Source: DDH964 sp963806685 (GTDB taxonomy: Bacteria; Desulfobacterota; Desulfuromonadia; Desulfuromonadales; DDH964). Taken from it: DNA of 64,000 bases. The first letter of the stretch is position 1; the number at the start of each line of letters is the position of its first letter. The position numbers were made by a program, and so were the translations under genes. Location of the stretch: positions 1 to 64,000 of the forward strand of contig CAWDZB010000008.1 in NCBI GenBank assembly GCA_963806685.1. The letters run 5' to 3'. Shown here in pieces: positions 9,533 through 17,368 of this stretch. Below the pieces are notes generated by a model. It worked only from the letters and a program-made list of their open reading frames with translations, was not told where the DNA came from and made no database searches.

Positions 9533-9628
9533 TCCTTGTTTCCTCCTGTTTCAATAAGATGTTGAACATCGGGACTTGGCGGTTATTCGGTAGCCTGGCA
9601 GACGGCGATCGAACCGCTGGTCCCGGCC

Positions 9629-10009
9629 TCAGACAAAAACCTCCTGCTTGCGAACCGTCTGCATCTTCTTGAGCAGCTCCAGACCCATCTGGCAGGCGGC
9701 GAAGGCATCGGCGCTGGCGGCGGCGGCCACCCCCACCAGGGAAATGATCTCGCCAACTTCCAGCCGGCCGCTGCGCCGCTGCAGCAGCACCTCCTCCAAC
9801 GGCCAGCGCGCCTTGAGGGCGGCGGCGATCTGTTCCAGTTCGGCCTGGGCCCCGGCCTCGGGGCGATAGTCGACGGCACAGCTGGTGCGGCCGGTGCCGG
9901 CGTCGGCTTTGACCACGGCATAGTGCAGCAGCACCGATCCGGCGCTGCGGGGCTGCAGCCGTTGATAGCTCTGTTGCGGATCGATGGGCTCGCTAACGAT
10001 CTGGACCAT
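9629..10009 (-). CDS. moaE: Molybdopterin synthase large subunit (MoaE family)
   Basis: 126 residues from the ATG at 10009, chosen because AGGAGG lies 6 bases upstream and the family begins here; the longer open frame reads back through the leader RNA. MoaE with thiocarboxylated MoaD converts cyclic pyranopterin monophosphate to molybdopterin. The family feature RRSGRLEVGEIISLVGVAA (about 79-97) matches the HR-x-G-x-L-x-x-GE region, and the C-terminal helix ACQMGLELLKKMQTV follows. It is preceded by a Moco/Tuco-type leader with a terminator hairpin, so it is probably controlled by cofactor level separately from aor. Confidence 0.85.
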   Translation of the reverse strand: MVQIVSEPIDPQQSYQRLQPRSAGSVLLHYAVVKADAGTGRTSCAVDYRPEAGAQAELEQIAAALKARWPLEEVLLQRRSGRLEVGEIISLVGVAAAASADAFAACQMGLELLKKMQTVRKQEVFV

Positions 10010-10044
10010 GGCTCCTCCTGGCGCTGCCACGCAGCGACGGCACG

Positions 10045-10077
10045 AAAAAGGGTTCCCTTCACGATGGAAAGGAACCC
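10045..10077 (-). terminator. Attenuator hairpin of the moaE leader
   Basis: On the minus strand the stem GGGTTCC...GGAACCC (positions 10077-10071 and 10056-10050) is followed by TTTTT (10049-10045), between the RNA motif and the moaE ribosome-binding site. It is placed as the expression platform of the leader RNA. Confidence 0.7.
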
Positions 10078-10099
10078 AGAACGACCGCACCCGCTCGGG

Positions 10100-10210
10100 T
10101 GCAGTGACGAGTTCTCCTTTCCACAATGGGAGGCACGGTCGTTTCCAACCGCACCCGTCGGCCGCTGGCCGTGGGGGTAACCCTGTAGGTCCAGCGACTC
10201 GGAGAATATT
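10100..10210 (-). promoter_or_regulatory. Moco/Tuco-type riboswitch upstream of moaE
   Basis: The minus strand shows in order CTCCGAG (10204-10198), GGAAACGACCGTGCCTCCC and TGTGGAAAGGAG. These are the conserved blocks of the Moco RNA motif, known upstream of molybdenum- and tungsten-cofactor genes. The same blocks occur before aor. The intrinsic terminator just downstream suggests transcriptional control. Whether it senses Moco or the tungsten form is not visible from sequence. Confidence 0.75.
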
Positions 10211-10258
10211 AAATTATTTTTTTCCCGCGGCTCCGCAACATCCGGCGCAGCCCGCAGC

Positions 10259-11077
10259 TTAAAGGGGAATCTCGTCGACCTCCATGTCGAGCAGGTTGAA
10301 GGCCAGCTTGCGGCCGCGCAGCAGCCGCCCCTGGCCGAGCAGTACCTTGCAGACTTCGGCGACCTCGAAACTGGCCGCCACCGCCGGGGTGAAGGAGGGA
10401 TTGCCGAGCTGCTGCTCGACCCCCTTGCCTCCCTGCCAGTGGCGGTAGATGGTTTGCAAGGAGCGTTCCCCGGGATAGACGGTGGCGACGTGACCATACC
10501 AGCCGGCGATCGCGCCGTGGACCAGGGGAATCTGCAGGTTAGCGCACACCTCGGCGAGCTCCAGCCGGGCGCTCACGTTGTCGACGGCGTCGACCACGCA
10601 ATCGGCGCCGGAGAGCAGCGCCGCGCCGTTTTCCCGTCCGAAGAGGGCCCGGACCGGGGTCAGGGTTACCGCCGGGTTGACCTCGGCAATGCGCTCCGCC
10701 GCCACTTCCACCTTGACCCGGCCGAGCAGGGCCGGGGTGGAAAGAAGCTGGCGGTTGAGGTTGTTCTCCTCGAAGATATCGTCATCGATTGCGACAATCT
10801 GCCCTATTCCGAGACGCGCCAGCTGTTCCAGAATGTAACCACCGAGGCCGCCGGAGCCGACCACCACCACCTTGCTGCGAAACAGCTGCAGCTGCTGCGG
10901 GGTCGAGATCATCCGCCGGTTGCGCTGGTAGCGGGCCGGCAGCAGGTCCGCGCCGAGGATCGCCGTCTCCACTTCGGCGAGGGTGCGCTGAAACCGCTCC
11001 GCAGCCTCCTGCTGCTGCTGCCAGGAGATCATCCCCTCGACGGCCTGCTCCTTGAGAAAGGCCTGCAGCCGTTCCAT
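10259..11077 (-). CDS. E1-like MoaD/ThiS adenylyltransferase (MoeB/ThiF/HesA family)
   Basis: 272 residues. The Rossmann ATP site VVVGSGGLGGYILEQLARLG lies at about 75-94, followed by AIDDDIFEENNLNRQ with the adenylation Arg, then DAVDNVSARLEL. It activates the C-terminal glycine of the small sulphur carrier MoaD encoded just upstream. The start ATG at 11077 sits one base after the moaD stop, preceded by a G-rich ribosome-binding site. The CxxC zinc motifs of many MoeB proteins are not evident, so this is a shorter ThiF/HesA-like form. It probably serves a pterin-cofactor pathway dedicated to the AOR. Confidence 0.85.
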   Translation of the reverse strand: MERLQAFLKEQAVEGMISWQQQQEAAERFQRTLAEVETAILGADLLPARYQRNRRMISTPQQLQLFRSKVVVVGSGGLGGYILEQLARLGIGQIVAIDDDIFEENNLNRQLLSTPALLGRVKVEVAAERIAEVNPAVTLTPVRALFGRENGAALLSGADCVVDAVDNVSARLELAEVCANLQIPLVHGAIAGWYGHVATVYPGERSLQTIYRHWQGGKGVEQQLGNPSFTPAVAASFEVAEVCKVLLGQGRLLRGRKLAFNLLDMEVDEIPL

Positions 11078-11078
11078 C

Positions 11079-11303
11079 TCAGCCCCCCCCAACCAGCGGA
11101 AAGATCGCCAGGGTCTCCCCATCGGCGAGCACCCGATCGAGCTCCACGTGCCGGCCGTTGATCATCAGGATGCCGAGCTGCTCCCGGGGGAGCTGGAGGT
11201 CGTCGACGATCGCCCCGACGGTGGTCCCATCGGGATAATCCCGCGCTTCGATATCGAAGCGGTCGGTACGGAAGGTGGCAAACAGCTTGACGGTAATCTG
11301 CAT
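11079..11303 (-). CDS. moaD: MoaD/ThiS-family sulphur-carrier protein
   Basis: 74 residues with a ubiquitin-like pattern: MQITVKLFATFR at the N-terminus, NGRHVELDRVLADGETLAIFPLVGGG at the end (segments shown separately as LADGETLAIF and PLVGGG). The terminal Gly-Gly is the site of adenylation and thiocarboxylation. It is followed directly by its E1-like partner. It lies in the aor unit, so it likely supplies sulphur for the tungsten pyranopterin. Confidence 0.9.
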   Translation of the reverse strand: MQITVKLFATFRTDRFDIEARDYPDGTTVGAIVDDLQLPREQLGILMINGRHVELDRVLADGETLAIFPLVGGG

Positions 11304-11306
11304 GAT

Positions 11307-11912
11307 TCAGGACTCTCCGAATTGAACCTTGAGTTTCAACAGCTCGTCGTCCGCCGGCAGTTCCGGCAGAGCCCGCCGCGGCTCGACGGCCAGCGGCCGA
11401 CCGTCGAGCCAGCAGCCGCGGAAACGGAATTCCGCGGGGAGCTCGGCGAGAAAGGCCCGCAGCTGGGCTGCGTCCAGCACCACCCCCCGGCTCAGAATGC
11501 GCGGCCCCAGTTCGTCGAGGAGCAGGTTAAACAGCTTGAGCCGGATGCGCCCCCGCTTCGCGGCGGGCACCTCGGCCTCGTTGTGGTAGGTCATCGCTCC
11601 GCGCATCGCAGCATAGAAGCCGCCGCTGCGCATGGTCGCCCCGACCAGGCCCGGCATCGCGCCGGAAAGGGCCACCACCGCCCTATCGTGGATCAGGGCG
11701 GTGGCGGCATCGTCCACCGCCTTGTAGTTAAGGAAGAGGGTGGTGATCCGGCTGGCGATGTAGTCGGCCGGGATGCCGAACTGCTCGATGAGCATCTGCT
11801 TGAGGTTGCCGCCGGTCTCGACCTCGACCTCGACCCCCTGCTGGAGCAACGGGAAAAATATGTTCAGCAATTCCGGTGCCAGTTGCACTTCAAGTGAGCG
11901 GGCGATCGCCAT
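11307..11912 (-). CDS. Conserved protein of unknown function associated with AOR
   Basis: 201 residues; I do not recognise a named family. The N-terminal half contains VEVETGGNLKQMLIEQFG and LFLNYKAVDDAATALI, which resemble the beta-grasp pattern of MoaD-like proteins, and AMPGLVGATMRSGGFYAAMR with a Gly-rich turn. The C-terminal half is RLKLFNLLLDELG followed by a charged region. No signal peptide or membrane helix. It lies between aor and moaD, 93 bases after aor, so a role in AOR assembly or cofactor delivery is plausible but unproved. Confidence 0.6.
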   Translation of the reverse strand: MAIARSLEVQLAPELLNIFFPLLQQGVEVEVETGGNLKQMLIEQFGIPADYIASRITTLFLNYKAVDDAATALIHDRAVVALSGAMPGLVGATMRSGGFYAAMRGAMTYHNEAEVPAAKRGRIRLKLFNLLLDELGPRILSRGVVLDAAQLRAFLAELPAEFRFRGCWLDGRPLAVEPRRALPELPADDELLKLKVQFGES

Positions 11913-12005
11913 TGACCCTCACATTCATGCCGCCCTTTGGTTTATCCGGTCAGGCGACGAGGGGCGGCCCGTCGGGCCGCCCCTCCCAGAACCTAACGGT
12001 TCCGA

Positions 12006-13742
12006 TTACCAGTTGAAGACCGAGTCCAGTTCGTCGTCCGACATCGAGAAGACCTGGTTGTGCGGCTCGATCGGGTCGGTGTAGAAGAAGCGCGGCAGCC
12101 GATCGTCCTCCTTGGAGAAGCCGGCGCGCTTGTTGAAGTCGCGCTCGGCGGAGAGGACCGTCTTGCCGAGTTCGACAACGCCGTCGCCGGTCAGCTCGGT
12201 GCCGTAGAAGGCGTTGAGCATGTCGAGCAGCGCCTGGAAGGTTTCAGGCTGGTCCATGATCGCGAAGGCGATGAACAGGCACATGCCGGTGGAGTCGATG
12301 GCCGCGGTGGCGATCTGCAGGTTGCGGGAGAGTTCCACCTGCCCCTCGGTCTTGAGCGGATCGACGTCGCCGCCGACCTTGAGGATGTTGGTGGCGATGG
12401 CGTAGCCGGCGGTGTGGTCGGCCCCCTGGGTGGTGGTGGCGTAGGTGACGCCGATGCCCTGGATCGGACGCGGATCGTAGGCCGGGATTGCCTGGTTCTT
12501 GACCACCGGCACCTTCTCGACGCCGAAGACCTTGCCGGTGATGCCGGCGCCGCAGCCGAGAACACGGCCGAGCGGGGTCCCCTTGCCGACTTCTTCCATC
12601 AGCCGGATGGCGCCTTCCTTGTCGCCGAACTCGATCAGACCGGCATCCATGGCGACGCCGATGGTTGCCCCCATCTCGATGGTATCGAGACCGAAGTTGT
12701 CGTCCATGAAGTCGAGGCGGGCGACGGTGTCGAGATCATCGATTCCGCAGTTGCCGCCGTGGGCCCAGACTGTCTCGTATTCTGGCTGCTTGGTCAGGTA
12801 GTGGCCGTCCTTGTCGTTGTAGATCCCCGAGCACTGGATGACGCAGCCGCGGTGGCAGCCGTGGGTGGCGGTTCCGCCGCGCTTGATCTCCAACTCGGCC
12901 TGGGCCTCGCCGCTGAGTTTGGAGGCGCCGGCGTAGCGGCCGGTCTTGAAGTTGTAGGTCGGATAGCCGCCGGCCTCGTTGAGGACGTTGGTCAGGACGT
13001 TGGTGCCGTAGGCGGGGAGACCTTCCCCGGTAACCGGGTGCTTGCGCAGCCCTTCGACGAACTTGCGGTTGGCGTCCCGGTACTTGTCCGGATCCTTCGG
13101 CGCGCGGTGTTTCATGCCGGCGTCGTCGAGGATGATCGCCTTGACCCGCTTGGAGCCCATCACCGCGCCGACGCCGCCGCGGCCGCAGTGGCGGGTGGGG
13201 CGCAGCTCAGGGTCGGTACAGGCGATGGAGGCGCCCAGCAGCAGCCGCTCGCCGGCCGAGCCGATCGACATGTAAGCCACCTTGTCGCCATACTGGGCAC
13301 GCAGCTTCTCGATCACCGGGTAGTTGTCGAGCAGCTTCAGGCTGTTGTCGACCTCGACCTTGACCCCGTCCTTGTTGACGATGATCTTGTAGAGGTCGTC
13401 CCCTTCGGGCTTGCCTTCCAGGATGATCGCGGCGTAGCCGATCCGGGCCAGCACCTGGGCAGCCTGGCCGCCGGCATTGGACTCCTTGATGGTGCCGGTC
13501 AGCGGGCTCTTGCAGCCGACCGAGAGGCGCCCGGACATGGCGCCGGTGCTGCCGCTGAGCATCCCCGGGGCGATCACCAGCTTGTTCTCGGCGCCGAGGG
13601 GGTGGCAGAGGGGGTGGACCTCCTTGCTTACTATCAGCGAGGTCGTCGCCCGGCCGCCAAGGCCGGCATATTCACCGACCGGTTCGGTAGTGATTTTCGG
13701 GCCGCCCTTGGCGCCCATGTCGATTCTGACAATCTTGTCCAT
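12006..13742 (-). CDS. aor: Tungsten-containing aldehyde:ferredoxin oxidoreductase
   Basis: 578 residues, the usual size for the AOR family. The N-terminal domain binds the tungsten bis-pyranopterin (GGRATTSLIVSKEV, APGMLSGSTGAMSGRLSVG). The cluster-binding region CHRGCVIQC (about 280-290) plus a later Cys in IDSTGMCLFIAFAI should ligate one 4Fe-4S cluster. The spacing C-x3-C-x3-C has one residue more than the classical C-x2-C-x3-C. It oxidises aldehydes to acids and reduces ferredoxin in the cytoplasm. It is preceded by a Moco/Tuco-type leader and a sigma-54 promoter. Substrate range cannot be read from sequence, but neighbouring ADHs suggest aldehydes from alcohol oxidation. Confidence 0.92.
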   Translation of the reverse strand: MDKIVRIDMGAKGGPKITTEPVGEYAGLGGRATTSLIVSKEVHPLCHPLGAENKLVIAPGMLSGSTGAMSGRLSVGCKSPLTGTIKESNAGGQAAQVLARIGYAAIILEGKPEGDDLYKIIVNKDGVKVEVDNSLKLLDNYPVIEKLRAQYGDKVAYMSIGSAGERLLLGASIACTDPELRPTRHCGRGGVGAVMGSKRVKAIILDDAGMKHRAPKDPDKYRDANRKFVEGLRKHPVTGEGLPAYGTNVLTNVLNEAGGYPTYNFKTGRYAGASKLSGEAQAELEIKRGGTATHGCHRGCVIQCSGIYNDKDGHYLTKQPEYETVWAHGGNCGIDDLDTVARLDFMDDNFGLDTIEMGATIGVAMDAGLIEFGDKEGAIRLMEEVGKGTPLGRVLGCGAGITGKVFGVEKVPVVKNQAIPAYDPRPIQGIGVTYATTTQGADHTAGYAIATNILKVGGDVDPLKTEGQVELSRNLQIATAAIDSTGMCLFIAFAIMDQPETFQALLDMLNAFYGTELTGDGVVELGKTVLSAERDFNKRAGFSKEDDRLPRFFYTDPIEPHNQVFSMSDDELDSVFNW

Positions 13743-13749
13743 CTACGTA

Positions 13750-13890
13750 CTCCTTTGCCTTTTGAAAAAGGGCCCAACGTCTCCTTTCCACCAGGGAGGC
13801 GGGGTCGTTTCCGACTCCACCCATTGGCCTTTCGCCGTAGGAATACTTCCCTTAGGCAACCAGGCTCGGAGGTATCCATAATACATAACG
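13750..13890 (-). promoter_or_regulatory. Moco/Tuco-type riboswitch leader of aor
   Basis: The minus strand carries CCTCCGAGCC, then GGAAACGACCCCGCCTCCC and TGGTGGAAAGGAG, matching the moaE leader block by block. No strong terminator follows. The aor ribosome-binding site (AAAGGAG) lies close after a CCTTTT/AAAAGG hairpin, so translational control is more likely here. It sits between the sigma-54 promoter and the aor start. Confidence 0.75.
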
Positions 13891-13964
13891 GAATTTTGCC
13901 GGATTTCCAGTCGTTCGCCGACGATCCGAAGACTGCCCGGACGCAACCGTGTGATAATAGGTGT

Positions 13965-13980
13965 TGCAATGCCGGTGCCG
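13965..13980 (-). promoter_or_regulatory. Sigma-54 promoter of aor
   Basis: CGGCACCGGCATTGCA on the minus strand has the -24 GG and -12 GC dinucleotides ten bases apart (consensus TGGCAC-N5-TTGCA). Expected start near 13953, giving a leader of about 210 nt that contains the riboswitch. Confidence 0.75.
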
Positions 13981-14087
13981 TTTTTTAAAACACCGGTTGG
14001 GGAAAATTTCTGGGCCTGATTTCGGCCGTCGGGCCGGCCAAATCCGGCAGATTGCGGGTAAGCGCCGGCCGGGGTGGACTAGGAATT

Positions 14088-14104
14088 CGGGGAGAATCAC
14101 CCCA
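14088..14104. promoter_or_regulatory. 17-bp palindromic activator site, aor upstream region
   Basis: CGGGGAGAATCACCCCA, about 110 bases upstream of the aor -24/-12 element. It matches the palindrome found before the mft and adh units. Confidence 0.6.
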
Positions 14105-14142
14105 TCCGGCAGGTAAAGGGGCCGCTCGGCGCGGTGTTGAGG

Positions 14143-14177
14143 CGGGGAATCTTCCTACACCGTAGAGAATTTCCCCG
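14143..14177. promoter_or_regulatory. Pair of 17-bp activator sites between aor and the storage-protein gene
   Basis: CGGGGAATCTTCCTACA (14143-14159) and, inverted, CGGGGAAATTCTCTACG (14177-14161), 18 bases apart. Together they form a large inverted repeat. They could serve aor (minus) and perhaps the plus-strand gene at 14345. No canonical sigma-54 promoter was found on the plus strand between here and 14345. Confidence 0.6.
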
Positions 14178-14344
14178 CCCCGAAGTCCTTTTGGAGGACG
14201 TCATACATCCCCCGCCATCTCCCCGGCATCTGAACTTTTCCTGTCAATTGAGATAGACTGGTGATTAGGCTGAGATTGCCCTCCGCTCGAGCGAGGGCTT
14301 GAGACGGATCGGATTCCGGACAACAGACGGAGGGACGCGCTACG

Positions 14345-15151
14345 ATGGGGAAACGGCACGAGATCGAGTCGAGACTCAAGGGAGAGACGCTGGTCAGCAA
14401 GGGGCTGATGCACCGGCAGGCGGCAGTACCACAGCTGCGCATCGTGCCGGGGCTCCACGTCATCAAGATCGGCGGTCACGGGGCGATCGACTACGGGCGG
14501 GAGGTGCTGCTACCGCTGCTGGAGGAGATCGGCGAACTCTCAAAGCAGCATCAGATCCTGGTGGTGACCGGCGGCGGTGCGCGGGTCCGGCACATTCTGG
14601 ATATTGGCATCGACCTGGGGATGCCGACTGGCGTGCTCGCCGAGCTGGCGGGCAAGATCAGCGAGCAAAACGCCGAGATCGTCGCCCTGCTCCTTTCCCA
14701 GTGGGGGGGCACCCGAGTCAAGACCGGCGACCTGCTGGAACTCCCCACCCTGCTTCATCTCGGGCTGTTGCCGGTGATGCACGGCACCCCGCCCTACGGG
14801 CTGTTCGAACATCCGCCAGAAATGGGGCTGATCCCCCCCCATCGTACCGACACCGGCGCCTTTTTGATGGCGGAGGTTCTGGGGGCGAAGAGCTGCATCC
14901 TGGTCAAGAATGTCGACGGCCTCTTCACCAGCAATCCGACTCAGGATCCGCACGCCGAATTCATCGCCGAGATCACCGCCGCGGCGTTGATCGAGCGGGA
15001 TCTGGAAGACCTGGTGATGGAGCGCAAGCTGCTTTACCTGCTCCAGGATGCCCACCATGTCAAGGAGGTTCGGATTGTCAACGGCCACCAGCGTGGCAAC
15101 CTGGAAAAAGCGATTCTGGGCGAGACGGTAGGAACCAGGATCCTTACCTGA
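14345..15151 (+). CDS. Molybdenum/tungsten storage protein homologue (MosA/MosB, amino-acid-kinase fold)
   Basis: 268 residues. It has the kinase-fold ATP site VIKIGGHGAIDYG (about 39-51), VVTGGGARVRHILDIGIDLG (about 76-95), IPPHRTDTGAFLMAEVLGA (about 160-178), VKNVDGLFTSNP and the ending GNLEKAILGETVGT. These match the Azotobacter-type MoSto subunits rather than uridylate kinase, which lacks the N-terminal extension. Such proteins pack polyoxomolybdate or tungstate with ATP. Only one subunit type is encoded here. The gene lies divergently from aor, supporting a metal-reserve role. GGAGGG lies upstream of the ATG. Confidence 0.8.
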   Translation: MGKRHEIESRLKGETLVSKGLMHRQAAVPQLRIVPGLHVIKIGGHGAIDYGREVLLPLLEEIGELSKQHQILVVTGGGARVRHILDIGIDLGMPTGVLAELAGKISEQNAEIVALLLSQWGGTRVKTGDLLELPTLLHLGLLPVMHGTPPYGLFEHPPEMGLIPPHRTDTGAFLMAEVLGAKSCILVKNVDGLFTSNPTQDPHAEFIAEITAAALIERDLEDLVMERKLLYLLQDAHHVKEVRIVNGHQRGNLEKAILGETVGTRILT

Positions 15152-15167
15152 GCGAAAGGAGACGATC

Positions 15168-15380
15168 ATGGCCGGCAAACTGTTCTATCGGGAACGCCAG
15201 AAACTGGTCGACGGCGCCCATACCCCCCGCTACCAGATGGTGGCGATCCACGGCGTCGACCTGAAGATGCAGGGCAAGCACCTGCGAATGAGCGAACTCA
15301 AGTGCATCGCCGAGGCGGTGGGTGCAGAACTGGTTCACCTGCCCCGGGGCCCCAAGCATGCCGACGAAGGGCATGCCTGA
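15168..15380 (+). CDS. Small protein downstream of the storage-protein gene, function unknown
   Basis: 70 residues starting 16 bases after the storage-protein stop, with AAAGGAG before the ATG. Sequence features are FYRERQKLVDGAHTPRYQMV, HGVDLKMQGKHLRMSELK and a His-containing tail (GPKHADEGHA). No membrane helix or Cys pair. I do not recognise the family. Tight spacing and the shared terminator suggest joint function with the storage protein. Confidence 0.65.
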   Translation: MAGKLFYRERQKLVDGAHTPRYQMVAIHGVDLKMQGKHLRMSELKCIAEAVGAELVHLPRGPKHADEGHA

Positions 15381-15692
15381 GGCTGATTCCTGACTACCTT
15401 TTTGTTCACTGTGAGCGGTCGGGGCATTGCGGCATCGTTTCCCGGCCTGCCGCCGTTCCAGTTCCGATTCCCTCCTCTCGGGCAAGCGAAAGGGCCTACC
15501 GTCCTGCGCCGATAGAGGTGCAACGCGGGAAGGCCCTTTTCCGTTCACCGGACCTTTTTCCTCGTCGCCACGAGGCCTGACCGGCTGCCGACTATAGGGT
15601 TACTTGTTCCGGGGTTACTTGTTCCGGCGTCCCCCGCCCAGTTGCTGAAGGCGGAAGTTGATCCCTTCCTCGGCCTCTAAAGGTCAAAATGA
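15381..15692. other. Intergenic region between convergent units
   Basis: Holds the plus-strand terminator (15489-15540) and a tandem duplication of the 15-mer GGTTACTTGTTCCGG (near 15598-15628). No gene seen. Confidence 0.6.
15489..15540 (+). terminator. Intrinsic terminator of the storage-protein unit
   Basis: Stem AAAGGGCCT ... AGGCCCTTTT enclosing a 33-base, partly structured loop and ending in a T run, 110 bases after the stop at 15380. Confidence 0.65.
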
Positions 15693-16892
15693 TCAAAGGT
15701 ACTTGTCCAGCCCCATATGCCTGGCCAGGCGCTCAAAATCATCATTTCCCATGCTGGCCAACAGCCTCAAACAGCCGATACCTTCATAGGGCCAGGCGAT
15801 GCGTTCCAGGCCCGGTTCCGTACACTTACGGCACTCGGGAAAGGTGCCGATCTGTTTTCGAAACCTGATCGCCCGGGAATTTCGCAGGAGCTGGTCCAAG
15901 GTCGTTTCCCGGATATTGCCCATTGCATTCGGAATCAGGGGACAGGGGAAAACCTCCCCGGTATGACGAACGAAGACCGTGTTGAATCCCGCCGAACACG
16001 GTTTATCTACCGTTCCGGTACGGAGGTAATGCAGCATGGCCTGGCGGTGGATGCTCCAGGCGAAAGCTGGACTCTGATAAAAGCGCTGGATCGCCTGGAG
16101 GTCTTCGGCGCTGAAGGTCAGCTCTTCCTGGAGATCGACATTGCCGAAGCGGTTGGCGGTGATAATGCACGGCGAGATGATGGTGAACAGCCCATGCTCC
16201 CGGGCATAGAAGGCAATCCGTTCGAGTTCGTGGACGTTGGCGGGAACGATGGTGGTCTTGACGCCGAGCACCAGGTTGGGATACCGGATCCGCAGTTCCC
16301 TGAGCCCGGCGAGGGTGGCATCGAGCTTTTCCCACGCTCCCCGGAAATTGCGGATATCATCATGGACCGGGCCGACGGCGTCCATGCCGCAGGCCAGCAC
16401 CAGGTCGATGCCTTCTTCCTTCAGTACGCCTGCGACCCGACCCGTTACCTCCAGAATCCTGTCGGTCAGGATACCGTTGGTGGTGATGGCCACCGTTTTC
16501 AACTTCGGGAAACGGGTGGACTTGGAGCGACCAATCCACTCGAGCAGCGCCCCCAGGTCCTCCCGCAGAAAGGGCTCTCCCCCGGTAATATCGATTTCCA
16601 CCAGACGGCGAAGGGCGGAAGAAGAGAGCAGAGAGGTCCAGTCGGAGAGGAGCAGATCGGGGACTTCGCGGGGAATCTGCCAGATATTGCACATGCGGCA
16701 GCGGCAGATACAGCGGTGGGTAATTTCGAGGCTGATCGCCTGGAGGCGGCCGGGCCGGCCAGTGGCTTTCAGAAGGCGGAAACGAAACGCGTTATAGGCC
16801 AGTTTCCCGACCGTGCGGGCGCTGTCCATAGGCTGTTCCGGCAGAAGGGATGAAAAAAGGCTCCGTACCCTATGGAAAAGAATCCAGGACAT
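15693..16892 (-). CDS. Radical SAM protein with C-terminal cysteine cluster
   Basis: 399 residues. The radical SAM motif CICRCRMC (about 58-65, C-x3-C-x2-C) is followed by the SAM-binding ITGGEPFLRED (about 99-109). The C-terminal part has CSAGFNTVFVRHTGEVFPC and CRKCTEPGLERIAWPYEG, resembling a SPASM or twitch auxiliary cluster region. The N-terminal 50 residues are basic and lack a signal peptide. It lies downstream of mftF and a small protein on the same strand, so it may belong to the mycofactocin operon. The substrate is unknown: peptide modification or cofactor tailoring are both possible. Confidence 0.75.
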   Translation of the reverse strand: MSWILFHRVRSLFSSLLPEQPMDSARTVGKLAYNAFRFRLLKATGRPGRLQAISLEITHRCICRCRMCNIWQIPREVPDLLLSDWTSLLSSSALRRLVEIDITGGEPFLREDLGALLEWIGRSKSTRFPKLKTVAITTNGILTDRILEVTGRVAGVLKEEGIDLVLACGMDAVGPVHDDIRNFRGAWEKLDATLAGLRELRIRYPNLVLGVKTTIVPANVHELERIAFYAREHGLFTIISPCIITANRFGNVDLQEELTFSAEDLQAIQRFYQSPAFAWSIHRQAMLHYLRTGTVDKPCSAGFNTVFVRHTGEVFPCPLIPNAMGNIRETTLDQLLRNSRAIRFRKQIGTFPECRKCTEPGLERIAWPYEGIGCLRLLASMGNDDFERLARHMGLDKYL

Positions 16893-16923
16893 TTGTTAAT
16901 GCCGCCGGTATCGTAATGTGGGC

Positions 16924-16947
16924 CGAATGATGGCGTTACATCATTCG
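16924..16947. repeat. Inverted repeat before the radical SAM gene
   Basis: CGAATGATG-gcgtta-CATCATTCG, a 9-bp perfect stem between the small protein stop and the radical SAM start. It could be an operator or an attenuating hairpin. Confidence 0.5.
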
Positions 16948-16951
16948 CTGG

Positions 16952-17299
16952 TCATAGGACCTGGCAGTCCTCCTGGCCGGCTTTGGGTTTCCCTTCCGGC
17001 ACCATTTTCAGCTCGATGGACAACTCCGTCAGCAAGCTGACCAGCCCCTTGCTCAGGAGCGGCTCGCCGTAGATGTAGCGACTCTGATCCTCTCCGCGCT
17101 GGAGCCGATGAAGATAATCGGCGTAGGCGACGACCGCACGGAGGTGACGGGCTCGGGCGCCGGTTTTTTCCACGGCCTGCATCACCTCGAGCGTCATGAC
17201 CCGCCACTGGAGCTGTTCAGCTTCCTGGTGCTCCTTCCGTACCACGGCCTCGTAATTGACCAGCCGCTTCAGGGTCGTTTCGGTGATCTCGACAACCAT
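16952..17299 (-). CDS. Small helical protein of unknown function in the mycofactocin region
   Basis: 115 residues from ATG 17299, preceded by GGGGGAAGG. Mostly charged helix: LKRLVNYEAVVRKEHQEAEQ, MTLEVMQAVEKTGARARHLR. No signal, membrane segment or cysteine motif except near the C-terminus (QEDCQVL). It lies 69 bases after mftF and before the radical SAM gene. Unrecognised; possibly a partner of the radical SAM enzyme. Confidence 0.55.
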   Translation of the reverse strand: MVVEITETTLKRLVNYEAVVRKEHQEAEQLQWRVMTLEVMQAVEKTGARARHLRAVVAYADYLHRLQRGEDQSRYIYGEPLLSKGLVSLLTELSIELKMVPEGKPKAGQEDCQVL

Positions 17300-17368
17300 C
17301 CTTCCCCCTTTATCCGGTCCATCACAGAGGGCGGCAGGACCGTTCAAGCGTCCGGCCGGGCCGGATTT

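Noticed and set aside
12060..13988. 642-codon plus-strand frame opposite aor
   Set aside because: Shadow of aor; low-complexity Val/Gly/Asp-rich translation with no recognisable domain.
14178..14344. Sigma-54 promoter for the storage-protein gene
   Set aside because: Checked each GG for a GC at the required distance on the plus strand; none found.
14345..15151. Uridylate kinase (PyrH)
   Set aside because: The N-terminal extension, IPPHRTDTGAFL stretch and ending match the molybdenum storage family better, and the context is tungsten metabolism.
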